Notes: a model not told the origin generated them from the letters alone. A stretch of 56,951 nucleotides of DNA from Paratractidigestivibacter sp963605405 (GCA_963605405.1 CAVCUP010000018.1:1-56951), one strand, 5' to 3'. Shown: positions 41,475 through 50,200, counted from the stretch's first letter. Numbers and translations: made by a program.

Positions 41475-43244
41475 TTACGCCAAGAGTTCCCTTGCGACCT
41501 CTGCCACGCCCTCGGGCGTGAGGCTGCAGCCGGCCATAAGCTCGGCGGGGTCGTAGCGGTCATAGTAGCCGCGGGGGACGCCCAAGCAGCGCACGGGCGT
41601 GGCGGACGGGCCGGCCTGACGTGCGACCTTTTCGCCGAAGCCGCCCTCGAGCTGGCCGTCCTCGACGGTGACGATGGCCTTGTGCGTACGGGCGAGCTCC
41701 TCGATAAAGTCGTCTGCAAGGCCGGAAGTCACGCGCGGGTTCACGAGCGAGACGCTCATGCCCTCGGCAACAAGGGCGGCCGCGGCTTCCTGCGCGATGG
41801 GGAAGGCGCAGCCCAGGCCAAGAAGCGCCACATCGTTTCCGCTGGTCACGACCTCGGGAGTGAGCGGCCACTTGGAATCGGGCTCGCTGCTGCCTAGAGC
41901 AACGTTCGCGCGACTCACGACGCCGGCGGCCGGCACGCGGATGGCCACCGGGCCCTCGTCCCACGCGAGCGCCCACTGCAGCATAGCCAGGTACTCCTCC
42001 TTGCAGGTGGGCGCCAGGTAGGTGAGGCCCGGAATCGCGCTGAGCTCCGCGATGTCGAAGATGCCCAGGTGCGTGACGTCGTTCATGTTGCGCACGGAAT
42101 CGGCGAAGCTGAGAAGCACGACGGGGTTGCCGTTAACGCAGAGGTCCTGCATGAGCTGGTCGAAGCCGCGCTGGATGAAGGTGCCGTAGAAGCCGTAGAC
42201 GGGCTTGCCGCCGGCCGCCGCGATGCCGCTTGCCAGAGCCACGGCGTGTTCCTCGGCGATGCCCACGTCGACGAACTGCTTGCCGGCTTTCGCGCGACGC
42301 TCGGCAGAGAAGCCCATGACGCCCGGTGTGGCGCTCGAGATTACGACGACGCGCGGATCTGCCTCGATGGCAACAGAAAGTGCCTGGTAGGTGAGCTCCT
42401 CATAGTCGGGCTCGCCGCCGGCGGGCAGCAGGCTCTCGCCGGTTTCCTTGTTAAACCAGCCGTCCCAGTGGAAGCGCTCCTTCTGTGCCACGGCGGGCGC
42501 GAAGCCGTGGCCCTTCTCGGTGTGGATATGCACGACGACGGGGTGGTCGATGTCGCGCACCTCGGCAAGCGCGGCCTCCACGACCTGCTCGTCATTGCCT
42601 TCTTCGACGTAGCGGTAGTCGAGCCCAAGCGACCGGAAGTAGTTGTTCTCGCTCTTGCCGCCGGTCGCGCGCAGCTCAGCCAGGCTTGTGTACAGCCCGC
42701 CGTGGTTCTCGGCAATGGACATCTCGTTGTCGTTAACGATGACAATGAGGTTGGTGCCAAGCTCGGCGGCCCAATCGAGCCCCTCGAACGCCTCGCCGCC
42801 CGAGAGGGATCCGTCGCCGATGACTGCCACTACGTTGTGCGCACCGCCCACAAGGTCGCGGCCCTTGGCCAGGCCGCAGGCGAGGCTTACCGAGGTCGAC
42901 GTATGCCCGATAACGAAGTGGTCATGCGCCGACTCGCTCGGCTCGGAATAGCCGGAGATGTCGTCGTAGCGCTCCGGGTCGATGAAGCCGTATGCGCGGC
43001 CGGTGAGCATCTTGTGCACGTAGGTCTGGTGCGAGACGTCGAAGACGAACTTATCGGTGGGGGAGTCGAACACGCGGTGCATCGCGATGGTTGTCTCGAC
43101 CATGCCCAGGTTGGGGCCTATGTGGCCGCCGTGGGCTGCGAGCTTATCGATCAGCGCGCCGCGGATCTCGCTGGCAAGGGCATCCAGCTCGCCTGCGGGA
43201 ATTTCGCGCACGTCTGCCGGGGATTCGATTTTCTCGAGGTACAT
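41475..43244 (-). CDS. dxs: 1-deoxy-D-xylulose-5-phosphate synthase-like protein
   Basis: DXS condenses pyruvate and glyceraldehyde 3-phosphate to start the MEP isoprenoid pathway and thiamine/pyridoxal precursors. The 589-residue protein carries the thiamine diphosphate motif GDGSLSGGEAFEGLDWA with NDNEMSI, the catalytic Glu in VGIAEEHAVALASG, and the transketolase C-terminal domain. It is about 30 residues shorter than typical DXS and may be a paralogous form. The ATG at 43244 follows GAGAGGA. It is transcribed alone from a MerR-type promoter divergent from merR, which is unusual for a housekeeping enzyme and suggests inducible expression. Confidence 0.87.
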   Translation of the reverse strand: MYLEKIESPADVREIPAGELDALASEIRGALIDKLAAHGGHIGPNLGMVETTIAMHRVFDSPTDKFVFDVSHQTYVHKMLTGRAYGFIDPERYDDISGYSEPSESAHDHFVIGHTSTSVSLACGLAKGRDLVGGAHNVVAVIGDGSLSGGEAFEGLDWAAELGTNLIVIVNDNEMSIAENHGGLYTSLAELRATGGKSENNYFRSLGLDYRYVEEGNDEQVVEAALAEVRDIDHPVVVHIHTEKGHGFAPAVAQKERFHWDGWFNKETGESLLPAGGEPDYEELTYQALSVAIEADPRVVVISSATPGVMGFSAERRAKAGKQFVDVGIAEEHAVALASGIAAAGGKPVYGFYGTFIQRGFDQLMQDLCVNGNPVVLLSFADSVRNMNDVTHLGIFDIAELSAIPGLTYLAPTCKEEYLAMLQWALAWDEGPVAIRVPAAGVVSRANVALGSSEPDSKWPLTPEVVTSGNDVALLGLGCAFPIAQEAAAALVAEGMSVSLVNPRVTSGLADDFIEELARTHKAIVTVEDGQLEGGFGEKVARQAGPSATPVRCLGVPRGYYDRYDPAELMAGCSLTPEGVAEVARELLA

Positions 43245-43283
43245 ACGGATCCTCTCTGTTTGGGTGCTGGTATGCTGAGAGGG

Positions 43284-43314
43284 ACGATAAAACCTAAACC
43301 TAACTTTAGGTCAA
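43284..43314 (-). promoter_or_regulatory. MerR-type promoter with 19-bp spacer for the dxs-like gene
   Basis: On the minus strand TTGACC (43314-43309) and TATCGT (43289-43284) are 19 bases apart, the over-long spacing that MerR activators correct by DNA distortion. The spacer and -35 edge carry the dyad ACCTAAA-6 bases-TTTAGGT (43292-43311), the likely MerR operator. The adjacent divergent gene encodes a MerR protein. Confidence 0.82.
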
Positions 43315-43348
43315 GCATATGACGAGAAATTCTCGGAAGGGGTCGCGG

Positions 43349-43789
43349 ATGTACACAATCGGCCAGGTCTCCCAGATGTTCGACATTCCCGTATCGACCC
43401 TGCGCTACTACGACAAGCAGGGGCTTTTCCCGCATATGGAGCGCACCTCGGGTATCCGCCGCTTCGGCGACGACGAGGTCGAGGCCCTCAAGCTCATCGA
43501 GTGCCTCAAGCGCTCGGGGCTCGAGATCCGCGAGATTCGCCAGTACATGGACTGGGCCGCACAAGGCCCCTCGACTTTCCCGCAGCGCAAGGAGCTTATC
43601 GAGCAGACCCGCGTCCGCGTGGAGGAGGAACAGGCCAGCTTGCAGCGGGCGCTCGACATGCTCACCTTTAAAACCTGGTACTACGAGCAGGCCATCGCGG
43701 ACGGCAACGAAGACCAGATAAAGGCCATGATTCCCGACGGCCTTCCGCCCAAGATCCGTGCCGCGTACCTGAGTTCCCACGAGAGGTAG
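43349..43789 (+). CDS. MerR family transcriptional regulator
   Basis: The 146-residue protein has the MerR winged helix (residues 1-70: YTIGQVSQMFDIPVSTLRYYDKQGL) followed by a dimerising coiled coil (about 78-115) and a short C-terminal domain (LTFKTWYYEQAIADG). It lacks metal-binding cysteines, so it likely senses a small molecule. The ATG at 43349 follows GGAAGGGG by 6 bases; the in-frame ATG at 43319 lies in the operator and is not favoured. It should bind the dyad at 43292-43311 and control the dxs-like gene and itself. Confidence 0.9.
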   Translation: MYTIGQVSQMFDIPVSTLRYYDKQGLFPHMERTSGIRRFGDDEVEALKLIECLKRSGLEIREIRQYMDWAAQGPSTFPQRKELIEQTRVRVEEEQASLQRALDMLTFKTWYYEQAIADGNEDQIKAMIPDGLPPKIRAAYLSSHER

Positions 43790-43988
43790 GTTCTGCGAGG
43801 CATCGCCTTCGCGTTCTAATTAAAGAGCTCTACGTCGGCGTGGGCGCAACCGTGCTCGATCCCTGTCCTTCTCAGTTGGTCGGCTTGCGAAAAGTACCCA
43901 CGACCGCACGTCTACCGGGGGTTTCGCGCCTTTGAGCGGATACGCTTGAGGCGTACTGGAGCTGCAGGGGATAACACTTCATAAAATC

Positions 43989-44032
43989 GTCAACATGTTA
44001 TATCTATCTTCATAGTTTTATAACAAGTCGAC
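43989..44032. promoter_or_regulatory. Inverted repeat upstream of the bacteriocin-associated gene pair
   Basis: GTCAACATGTTATA (43989-44002) and TATAACAAGTCGAC (44019-44032) are reverse complements with two mismatches, separated by 16 bases. The A+T-rich stretch ends 15 bases before the start codon and probably overlaps the promoter. It is a candidate operator. The remaining gap from 43790 holds no supported gene, and in particular no bacteriocin-sized reading frame with a signal peptide. Confidence 0.55.
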
Positions 44033-44046
44033 AATGGCGGTGCTCT

Positions 44047-46209
44047 ATGAAAAGGGTGTGGACTGCTGTCAGCTGGCTGATTGTTGCACTGCTCGGTGTT
44101 TCCTCAATTGTTTGCTTTAAAGGTGTCTTTGAATTAATTGCATATAGGCAGGTCAACGGTTGGTTTTCAAATCATCAGATTGTATATACCTCGCAACTAA
44201 CCAACTCTCAGAAGGACGGCCTGTATTCCGAGCTTCAGAACCTTGCCGGCGAACAAGGGCTTGTCGTCATGGGCCGGAATAACGAGCGCTTGCAGTCGGG
44301 GGTCCTTGTCTGTAGATTCAGCGTGCTCTCAGCGGCGGCGGACGAGGGTGCGGCCGTCGACGAGCTTGCCCTTCTCGGCACTACCATCGTGGACGACGCG
44401 CTCGTCAAGAACGTGTGCTCCGGAGACCCTAATGGCTACGCCGGTTATGGGAACGATGCGTTCCAACGGGTCTCGGAACTCCCGAGCATTCGTTCCGGCC
44501 TGTATTTTCGTGTCGACCAGATGCACTCCGGGGATGGGCTCGGGGACGCATGCGCGCTCTTCGGGCTGGATGACGATGGTTTCCGTGCTGCGGTGGACGA
44601 CTTGTCTTCTGCTGCCGGGGTCTCGCCTGAGACGCTTACCTCAAAGATGTCTGGCTCGAGTACGGAGCTTGGCCTGCTCTATTTGTTTTGCGCAGGGGCT
44701 TTCGTCCTTCTCTCCCTCGTGTTCTGTCTGCTTATGGTGACGCGGTCGTTGCTTGAGCTCAAGACATTGGGGACCCACCTTATGCTTGGCTGGAGCAAAC
44801 TTGATTTTGTGGGCGGCATGATTGCGCCCCAGTCGATCGAGGTCCTTGTCCTTATGCCGGTCGGCGTAGTCGGCGCCTGCGTCATTTTGGATGGGTTTAC
44901 GATGAACCCTGCCTTTGTGGGATATGCCCTTGGTTCTGTGCTGCCTGCCGTGCTGGCCGTTCTTGTGGCCGTGACGCTTGCCGTCGTTCCGCTCCTTCTG
45001 GCAAAGCCGGTTGAGGCTATTCATGGACGGTATTCAAGGCGCGGGTTCTACGTCCTCGCGGTTGCGGTTTATCTGATATGTGTGGGTGCCGCCTTTGCCG
45101 GGTGTCTTTTTATTGATCAGCCGCTCACTCTGTACCAGGACCTTGCCCACACGCGCTCAACGTGGCAGGAGTACGAGGACTGGTATGTCGTGCGGGATTT
45201 TTGGCTTGGTGACGATCGGTTTAAGGGCAGCCTGAGTACGTATGCCGTGGATATGTACACGTGGTATGCCGAGCATGAGCACGATGCGGGTGTATACCTT
45301 ACGAAAGCCCATCTCTTTGGAAAAACAGCCATGGAGGCCTACGTGGGGGCCGAAACGACGCTTGAGCCATTCTGGTACCTCGCGGCGTCCCCGTCGTATC
45401 TTGAGTATATAGGGATGGATATTGCCGACGAGCTCGTCCAAGAAGCTGAGCAGGGGACACGCGTGTATTTATTGCCTGACTCATTGAGCGCTTCCGAGAC
45501 CGAGCAGATAAAGAACCTGCTCATTGCTGCCCGAAAGCCGTCTGAGTCGGATATCGTAACGAAGTTTATGGAGAACCCAACATATGAGTTTGTAAGCTAC
45601 GATGCAAGCAAAGAGTTATTTACGTGGGCCACGGATACTGAGCAGCCGGTATCCTCGGATGGCTTCGTCATAGCGCTCGTCACGGCAAACAACATGGTCT
45701 ACTCCGAGTCCGAGAGCCTTGTTGCCACAGGGCTCGAGAACTCTTACATCAAGCTTGACGAGCGCGCGGCGTCAAGGCTGCTTGACGTTAACGACAAGGC
45801 GCGGATCGGGGATGTGATGAGCGTCCGGCTCACGAAGGTGAGAAGCTATATCGACGGGATGCAGAAGACCCTTGAGGAGCTGTTCGCCCTTTTCGCGTTC
45901 GTCCTCGTGATTTTGGTCGCCACCACAGCCGTTATGGTCGTGTGCCTTGTTGAGGTGGTCAACCGGGTGGGTGCTCGGGAGATCTCCGTGAAATATGTCT
46001 TGGGCTTCGGCATATGGGGGCTCTATCGGAGGGAAATCCTGTTCGTGATTATCACCTCGCTTGCGGGCATCGGTGTGTGCGCCGCCGCAGGATGCAGTGC
46101 CGGCATCATCGTCGGCGCGGCGTTGCTCGTCGTCTCGACCCTCGCCATTGGTATCGCAATGCGCAAAAGATCTGCGCAGGTGGTGCTGGAAACCGTCTCT
46201 AAGGAGTAG
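44047..46209 (+). CDS. Bacteriocin-associated integral membrane protein (FtsX-like permease)
   Basis: The 720-residue protein has one N-terminal membrane span (about residues 8-30), a large extracytoplasmic domain, a cluster of four spans (about 218-360), a second large extracytoplasmic region, and three C-terminal spans (about 620-705). This layout and the partner ATPase match the 7TM bacteriocin-associated membrane proteins found with lactococcin-972-type loci and related MacB-like exporters. No ribosome site is strong; the ATG at 44047 precedes a clear signal-anchor. The gene is visibly less G/C-biased in its third positions than its neighbours, suggesting recent acquisition. Role in export or immunity is inferred. 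Confidence 0.72.
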   Translation: MKRVWTAVSWLIVALLGVSSIVCFKGVFELIAYRQVNGWFSNHQIVYTSQLTNSQKDGLYSELQNLAGEQGLVVMGRNNERLQSGVLVCRFSVLSAAADEGAAVDELALLGTTIVDDALVKNVCSGDPNGYAGYGNDAFQRVSELPSIRSGLYFRVDQMHSGDGLGDACALFGLDDDGFRAAVDDLSSAAGVSPETLTSKMSGSSTELGLLYLFCAGAFVLLSLVFCLLMVTRSLLELKTLGTHLMLGWSKLDFVGGMIAPQSIEVLVLMPVGVVGACVILDGFTMNPAFVGYALGSVLPAVLAVLVAVTLAVVPLLLAKPVEAIHGRYSRRGFYVLAVAVYLICVGAAFAGCLFIDQPLTLYQDLAHTRSTWQEYEDWYVVRDFWLGDDRFKGSLSTYAVDMYTWYAEHEHDAGVYLTKAHLFGKTAMEAYVGAETTLEPFWYLAASPSYLEYIGMDIADELVQEAEQGTRVYLLPDSLSASETEQIKNLLIAARKPSESDIVTKFMENPTYEFVSYDASKELFTWATDTEQPVSSDGFVIALVTANNMVYSESESLVATGLENSYIKLDERAASRLLDVNDKARIGDVMSVRLTKVRSYIDGMQKTLEELFALFAFVLVILVATTAVMVVCLVEVVNRVGAREISVKYVLGFGIWGLYRREILFVIITSLAGIGVCAAAGCSAGIIVGAALLVVSTLAIGIAMRKRSAQVVLETVSKE

Positions 46210-46211
46210 CG

Positions 46212-46871
46212 ATGCAGCCGTATGCCAAGGTTGAGTGCCTGTCGAAGTCCTATGGTGAACATCGTGTGCTCTCGGACCTTGAGCTCACGATTGACCGGGG
46301 AGAGGCGGTTGCCGTTACCGGCCCGTCCGGGTGCGGCAAGACGACGCTGCTGAACATTCTCGGCCTGCTCGAGACGTATGACGAGGGCAGCGTATATCTT
46401 GCCGGTAAGAAATACCCGGGCATTGAGACCAGGCAGGCCATGCTCTTGCGCCGCACTGAGATAAACTACCTTTTCCAATCCTTCGCGCTCATCGACTCGC
46501 GAACGGTGCGGGATAACCTTATGCTTGCCTTGCATTACGCGAAGCTCGACAAGAAGGCGAGGGAGGCCGCCATTAGGCGGGAGTTGGGTAGGTTTTCCAT
46601 CCTCGACAAGATCGACTCGCCTGTGAATGAGCTCTCGGGCGGCGAGAAACAGCGCGTCGCGATATGCCGCGCGATGCTCAAGCCGGGCGGACTGATCCTT
46701 GCCGATGAGCCGACGGGTTCGCTGGACGCGCGCATGGCGGGTACCGTCATGGATTCGCTCATCTTAGCTGCGCGGGACGCGGGAAAGACGCTTGTGGTGG
46801 TAACGCACGACATGGCCATGGCGGCTAAGTGCGACCGTGTGCTGAGGATGCGCAGCGGGAAGCTCGCCTGA
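46212..46871 (+). CDS. ABC transporter ATPase of the bacteriocin-export/MacB type
   Basis: This 219-residue ATPase pairs with the membrane protein ending 2 bases upstream. It has Walker A GPSGCGKTT, Q-loop YLFQSFALID, signature LSGGEKQRVAICRAM, Walker B LILADEPTGSLD and switch VTHDMA, the LolD/MacB pattern used by mechanotransmission exporters. AAGGAG precedes the ATG. The pair likely moves a peptide or lipid-linked substrate or gives resistance to one; the substrate is not encoded next to it. Confidence 0.88.
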   Translation: MQPYAKVECLSKSYGEHRVLSDLELTIDRGEAVAVTGPSGCGKTTLLNILGLLETYDEGSVYLAGKKYPGIETRQAMLLRRTEINYLFQSFALIDSRTVRDNLMLALHYAKLDKKAREAAIRRELGRFSILDKIDSPVNELSGGEKQRVAICRAMLKPGGLILADEPTGSLDARMAGTVMDSLILAARDAGKTLVVVTHDMAMAAKCDRVLRMRSGKLA

Positions 46872-46891
46872 GCTGAACCGAGTCGCCGCAG

Positions 46892-46923
46892 CAAAAAGGC
46901 CGCCGCCCGAAGGCGACGGCCTT
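46892..46923 (-). terminator. Terminator of the GGGtGRT operon
   Basis: On the minus strand GGCCGTCGCC, a TTCG loop and GGCGGCGGCC form the stem, followed by five T bases and GC. It may also end the convergent ATPase transcript. Confidence 0.88.
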
Positions 46924-46956
46924 GCAAGTCCAGATTCGCGTAAAAGCGAGAGGAAC

Positions 46957-47961
46957 TTAGGCGTTCAGAGCGGCGTTGACGGCAACGGCGCAGGCGACGG
47001 TGGCGCCGACCATGGGGTTGTTGCCCATGCCGATGAGGCCCATCATGTCGACGTGCGCGGGCACCGAGGAGGAGCCGGCGAACTGAGCGTCGGAGTGCAT
47101 GCGGCCCATGGTGTCGGTCATGCCGTAGGAGGCGGGGCCGGCGCCCATGTTGTCCGGGTGCAGGGTACGGCCGGTGCCGCCGCCGGAAGCGACGGAGAAG
47201 TACTTCTTGCCGGCCTCGAGGCGCTCCTTCTTGTAGGTGCCAGCGGTGGGGTGCTGGAAGCGCGTCGGGTTGGTGGAGTTACCGGTGATGGAGATGTCGA
47301 CGTTCTCGTGCCACATGATGGCAACGCCCTCGCGGACGTCGTCGGCGCCGTAGCAGTTGACGGCGGCGCGGGGACCATCGGAGTAGGGGATGGTCTCGAC
47401 GACCTTGAGCTCGCCGGTGAAGTAGTCGAACTGGGTCTTCACGTAGGTGAAGCCGTTGATGCGGGCGATGATCTGGGCGGCGTCCTTGCCGAGGCCGTTC
47501 AGGATGACGCGCAGCGGCTTCTGGCGGGCCTTGTTGGCGTTGAGGGCCAGGCCGATGGCGCCCTCAGCGGCGGCGAAGGACTCGTGGCCGGCGAGGAACG
47601 CGAAGCACTCGGTGTCGTCGGAGAGCAGCATGGCGCCAAGGTTGCCGTGGCCCAGGCCGACCTTGCGGTCCTCGGCGACGGAGCCGGGGACGGTGAAGGC
47701 CTGGATGCCCTCGCCGATGACGGTGGCAGCCTCAGAGGCGGTCTTCACGCCGCGCTTGACGGCGAGAGCGCAGCCAAGGGTGTAAGCCCACTCGGCGTTC
47801 TGGAAAGCGATGGACTGGGTGCCGTGCACGATCTCGCGGGGGTTGAAGCCCTTATCGGTGCAGAGCTGCAGGGCCTCCTCGAGGGAGGCGATGCCGTTCT
47901 CGGCGAGGCACTTGTTGATCTTGTCGGCGCGACGCTCGTAGCCTTCGAAAGTAACAGCCAT
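46957..47961 (-). CDS. GGGtGRT protein of unknown function
   Basis: The 334-residue protein carries the diagnostic segment ASGGGTGRTLHPDNMGAGPA that names this uncharacterised family. It has no signal peptide or clear membrane span, although the C-terminus (GATVACAVAVNAALNA) is hydrophobic. It starts at ATG 47961 with GGGAGGG upstream, 18 bases after the NifU-like gene, with which it occurs as a conserved pair in strict anaerobes. The codon bias is extreme, suggesting high expression. The molecular role is not known; the pairing with a scaffold-like protein suggests metal-cluster handling. Confidence 0.88.
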   Translation of the reverse strand: MAVTFEGYERRADKINKCLAENGIASLEEALQLCTDKGFNPREIVHGTQSIAFQNAEWAYTLGCALAVKRGVKTASEAATVIGEGIQAFTVPGSVAEDRKVGLGHGNLGAMLLSDDTECFAFLAGHESFAAAEGAIGLALNANKARQKPLRVILNGLGKDAAQIIARINGFTYVKTQFDYFTGELKVVETIPYSDGPRAAVNCYGADDVREGVAIMWHENVDISITGNSTNPTRFQHPTAGTYKKERLEAGKKYFSVASGGGTGRTLHPDNMGAGPASYGMTDTMGRMHSDAQFAGSSSVPAHVDMMGLIGMGNNPMVGATVACAVAVNAALNA

Positions 47962-47979
47962 GGTTATATCCCTCCCTTT

Positions 47980-48714
47980 CTACTCGTGAACGGGGAACGT
48001 GTTGGCGACGGAGTGGGTCTCCTCGTCGGTACGCGGATCGATGTACTTGGCGGCATTCTCCCACTGGCCGTAGTGGCCCATGGAACCGGCGATGGCCTCC
48101 TCGGGGGTCTTGCCGGCCTTGAGGGCGTCGGTGAACTTGCCGAGGTTGAAGAACTCGAATGCGATGATCTCGTTGTTGTCGTTCAGAGCCATGCGGGTCA
48201 CGTAGCCCTGGGCGAGCTCGAGGTAACGGGCGCCCTTGGCCTTGGTGCCGAACATGGTGCCGACCTGCGAGCGCAGGCCCTTGCCGAGGTCGTCGAGAGA
48301 CGCGCCGACGGGCAGGCCGCCCTCGGAGAACGCGGTCTGGGTGCGGCCGTAGACGATCTGGAGGAAGATCTCGCGCATAGCCACGTTGATGGCGTCGCAG
48401 ACGAGGTCGGTGTTAAGGGCCTCGAGGATGGTCTTGCCGGGGAGAATCTCGGCGGCCATGGCGGCAGAGTGGGTCATGCCCGAGCAGCCGATGGTCTCGA
48501 CGAGGGCCTCCTCGATGACGCCCTCCTTGACGTTAAGCGTCAGCTTGCAGGCGCCCTGCTGGGGGGCGCACCAACCCACACCGTGCGTAAGGCCGGAGAT
48601 GTCGGAGATCTCCTTGGCCTGTACCCACTTGCCCTCCTCGGGGATGGGTGCGGGGCCGTGATACGCGCCCTTGGTAACAGGGCACATATTCTCGACTTCA
48701 GCGGAATACTGCAT
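47980..48714 (-). CDS. Iron-sulfur cluster scaffold-like protein (NifU-N related)
   Basis: This 244-residue cytoplasmic protein is of the type annotated as Fe-S assembly scaffold paired with GGGtGRT proteins. Conserved-looking cysteines occur in NMCPVT, GWCAPQQGAC, ETIGCSGMTHSAA and DLVCDA; the GCSGMTHSAA region resembles the cluster-binding GC-containing motif of IscU/NifU. The ATG at 48714 follows GGAGAGGAG; the longer frame upstream is not supported. It is the first gene of a two-gene operon with strong codon bias. Cluster binding is inferred from similarity, not shown. Confidence 0.8.
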   Translation of the reverse strand: MQYSAEVENMCPVTKGAYHGPAPIPEEGKWVQAKEISDISGLTHGVGWCAPQQGACKLTLNVKEGVIEEALVETIGCSGMTHSAAMAAEILPGKTILEALNTDLVCDAINVAMREIFLQIVYGRTQTAFSEGGLPVGASLDDLGKGLRSQVGTMFGTKAKGARYLELAQGYVTRMALNDNNEIIAFEFFNLGKFTDALKAGKTPEEAIAGSMGHYGQWENAAKYIDPRTDEETHSVANTFPVHE

Positions 48715-48881
48715 GTAATGCTCCTCTCCGTAAAATCCCGTGCGGGCCCATGCGCCCAGCACGAACCTACCGGTCCCCTCAGACCGGTCAGAGCTTGGGT
48801 GTGGCCAGAATCTGGCCAATCCTCCGATAGTTTACGGCAGATTTTGCCCGAATGTGACGCTCGGGGGCAAAAACTTACCGT

Positions 48882-48909
48882 TTGCCGCATAAACCGGCTG
48901 GCGTATAAT
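48882..48909 (+). promoter_or_regulatory. Promoter of the EamA gene, likely giving a leaderless message
   Basis: TTGCCG (48882-48887) and a perfect TATAAT (48904-48909) are 16 bases apart. Transcription should begin about 7 bases after the -10 box, which is at or next to the GTG start codon at 48917. Confidence 0.7.
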
Positions 48910-48916
48910 TTCTCGC

Positions 48917-49909
48917 GTGATTAGCGAGAAGGACATACCCGTCGGAGCTTGGAAGCTCGCCCTGGCAGGCGCGGCCGCCATCTGGGGCGGGTCGTTCGTC
49001 GTGATCAAGGGCGCGCTTGATGTGGTGCCGCCTTGTTGGCTCATGTTCGTCCGTTTCTTCTTCTCCGCCCTCATCGTGGGAGCGATCTTTTGGAAGGCCG
49101 TGCGTCCCCACCTGGACGCTAGCCACCTGCGCTGCGGCGCGGTGCTCGGGCTTCTCTCCGGCACGGCCTTCGTGGTGCAGAACATCGGCCTCGCAGACAC
49201 CACCCCGGGAAGAAACGCGTTTCTCACCGCCACGTACTGCGTGATGGTGCCTTTCGTGAACTGGGCCGTCGCCCGTAGGCGCCCGGGCGGCGTGAACATC
49301 CTGGCCGCGGCGCTGGCCGTCGTCGGAGTGGGGCTCCTCTCGCTGGGGGACGACCTCTCGCTCTCGCTGGGGTTCGGCGATTCGCTCACCCTGGTCTCGG
49401 CCGTGCTCTATGCGTTCCATATCGTCGCGGTCTCGCGGTTCTCGGAGCGCGGCCGCGACGTCATGGGCATGACGGTCGTGCAGCTCGCCGTGAGCGCCGC
49501 GGTCTCGCTCGCCTTCGCAGTCGTGCTCGAGGGGCCGGTCGACGTCGCGCTCTTTACCGCGCCCGACATGTGGGGCGCCCTGGCCTACCTGGTGCTTCTT
49601 TCCTCGGCGCTCTGCATGGTCGTGCAGAACCTCGGGCAGGCCCACGTGCCGCCCGCGCCGGCGTCGCTCATCCTGAGCCTGGAGAGCGTTTTCGCCGTCT
49701 TGGCGAGCGTCGTCTTCTACGGCGAGGTCGTGACCGTCCGCTATGCCTGCGGCTTCGCCACCATCTTCGTCGCCGTGGTCGTGAGCGAGGTCGGGCTGCC
49801 GGCGCTTGTGTGGGCCCGTGCGCGACTCGCCGGGACCGACGGCGGCGCGGCGGGTACGCTCGACGAGGCGCCCGCGCGGGAAGAGGCGGTCGAGGAGGCG
49901 GGCGCTTAG
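48917..49909 (+). CDS. EamA/DMT family transporter
   Basis: The 330-residue inner-membrane protein has ten predicted spans in two EamA repeats (LALAGAAAIWGGSFVVIKGALDVVPPCWLMFVRFFFSALIVG; later LILSLESVFAVLASVVFYGEV). Members export amino acids, nucleobases or other metabolites; the substrate cannot be told. Residues 295-330 are a charged tail (GGAAGTLDEAPAREEAVEEAGA). The GTG at 48917 is the only plausible start before the first span and has no ribosome site; the -10 box ends 7 bases upstream, so the message is probably leaderless. Two further genes follow without gaps. Confidence 0.88.
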   Translation: MISEKDIPVGAWKLALAGAAAIWGGSFVVIKGALDVVPPCWLMFVRFFFSALIVGAIFWKAVRPHLDASHLRCGAVLGLLSGTAFVVQNIGLADTTPGRNAFLTATYCVMVPFVNWAVARRRPGGVNILAAALAVVGVGLLSLGDDLSLSLGFGDSLTLVSAVLYAFHIVAVSRFSERGRDVMGMTVVQLAVSAAVSLAFAVVLEGPVDVALFTAPDMWGALAYLVLLSSALCMVVQNLGQAHVPPAPASLILSLESVFAVLASVVFYGEVVTVRYACGFATIFVAVVVSEVGLPALVWARARLAGTDGGAAGTLDEAPAREEAVEEAGA

Positions 49910-50200
49910 GTGGGCGTCCTGGTGCTCTTTTGCGCCGCTGTAGCGTGCACCGGCGCCGCCTTCGCGATTCCCAACCCAAAGAATATCCGGGTGCGCCAGC
50001 TCGCGCGCGCTTATTGGGTCGTGACGGCCGTGCTCGTGGCCGCGGGCCTCGCGTCGCGGACCGGGATGGGCGCGTTCATCCATCTGGGCAAGCTGGCGGA
50101 GCATGCCGCGCTCGGGATTCTCCTGGTGGCCCTGGTGCTCGCGGTGTGGACCGTATACTGCCTCTTCAACGGTTTCGGAAGGAACGGTGACGACCGATGA
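49910..50200 (+). CDS. Small membrane protein of unknown function
   Basis: This 96-residue protein has three hydrophobic segments (about residues 2-20, 34-48 and 66-86) and a basic middle (NPKNIRVRQLARAY). The GTG start follows the EamA stop with no gap and the stop overlaps the nudC start by 4 bases, so it is translated within the operon. I do not recognise its family. The tight coupling on both sides and matching codon bias make it a likely real gene. Confidence 0.7.
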   Translation: MGVLVLFCAAVACTGAAFAIPNPKNIRVRQLARAYWVVTAVLVAAGLASRTGMGAFIHLGKLAEHAALGILLVALVLAVWTVYCLFNGFGRNGDDR

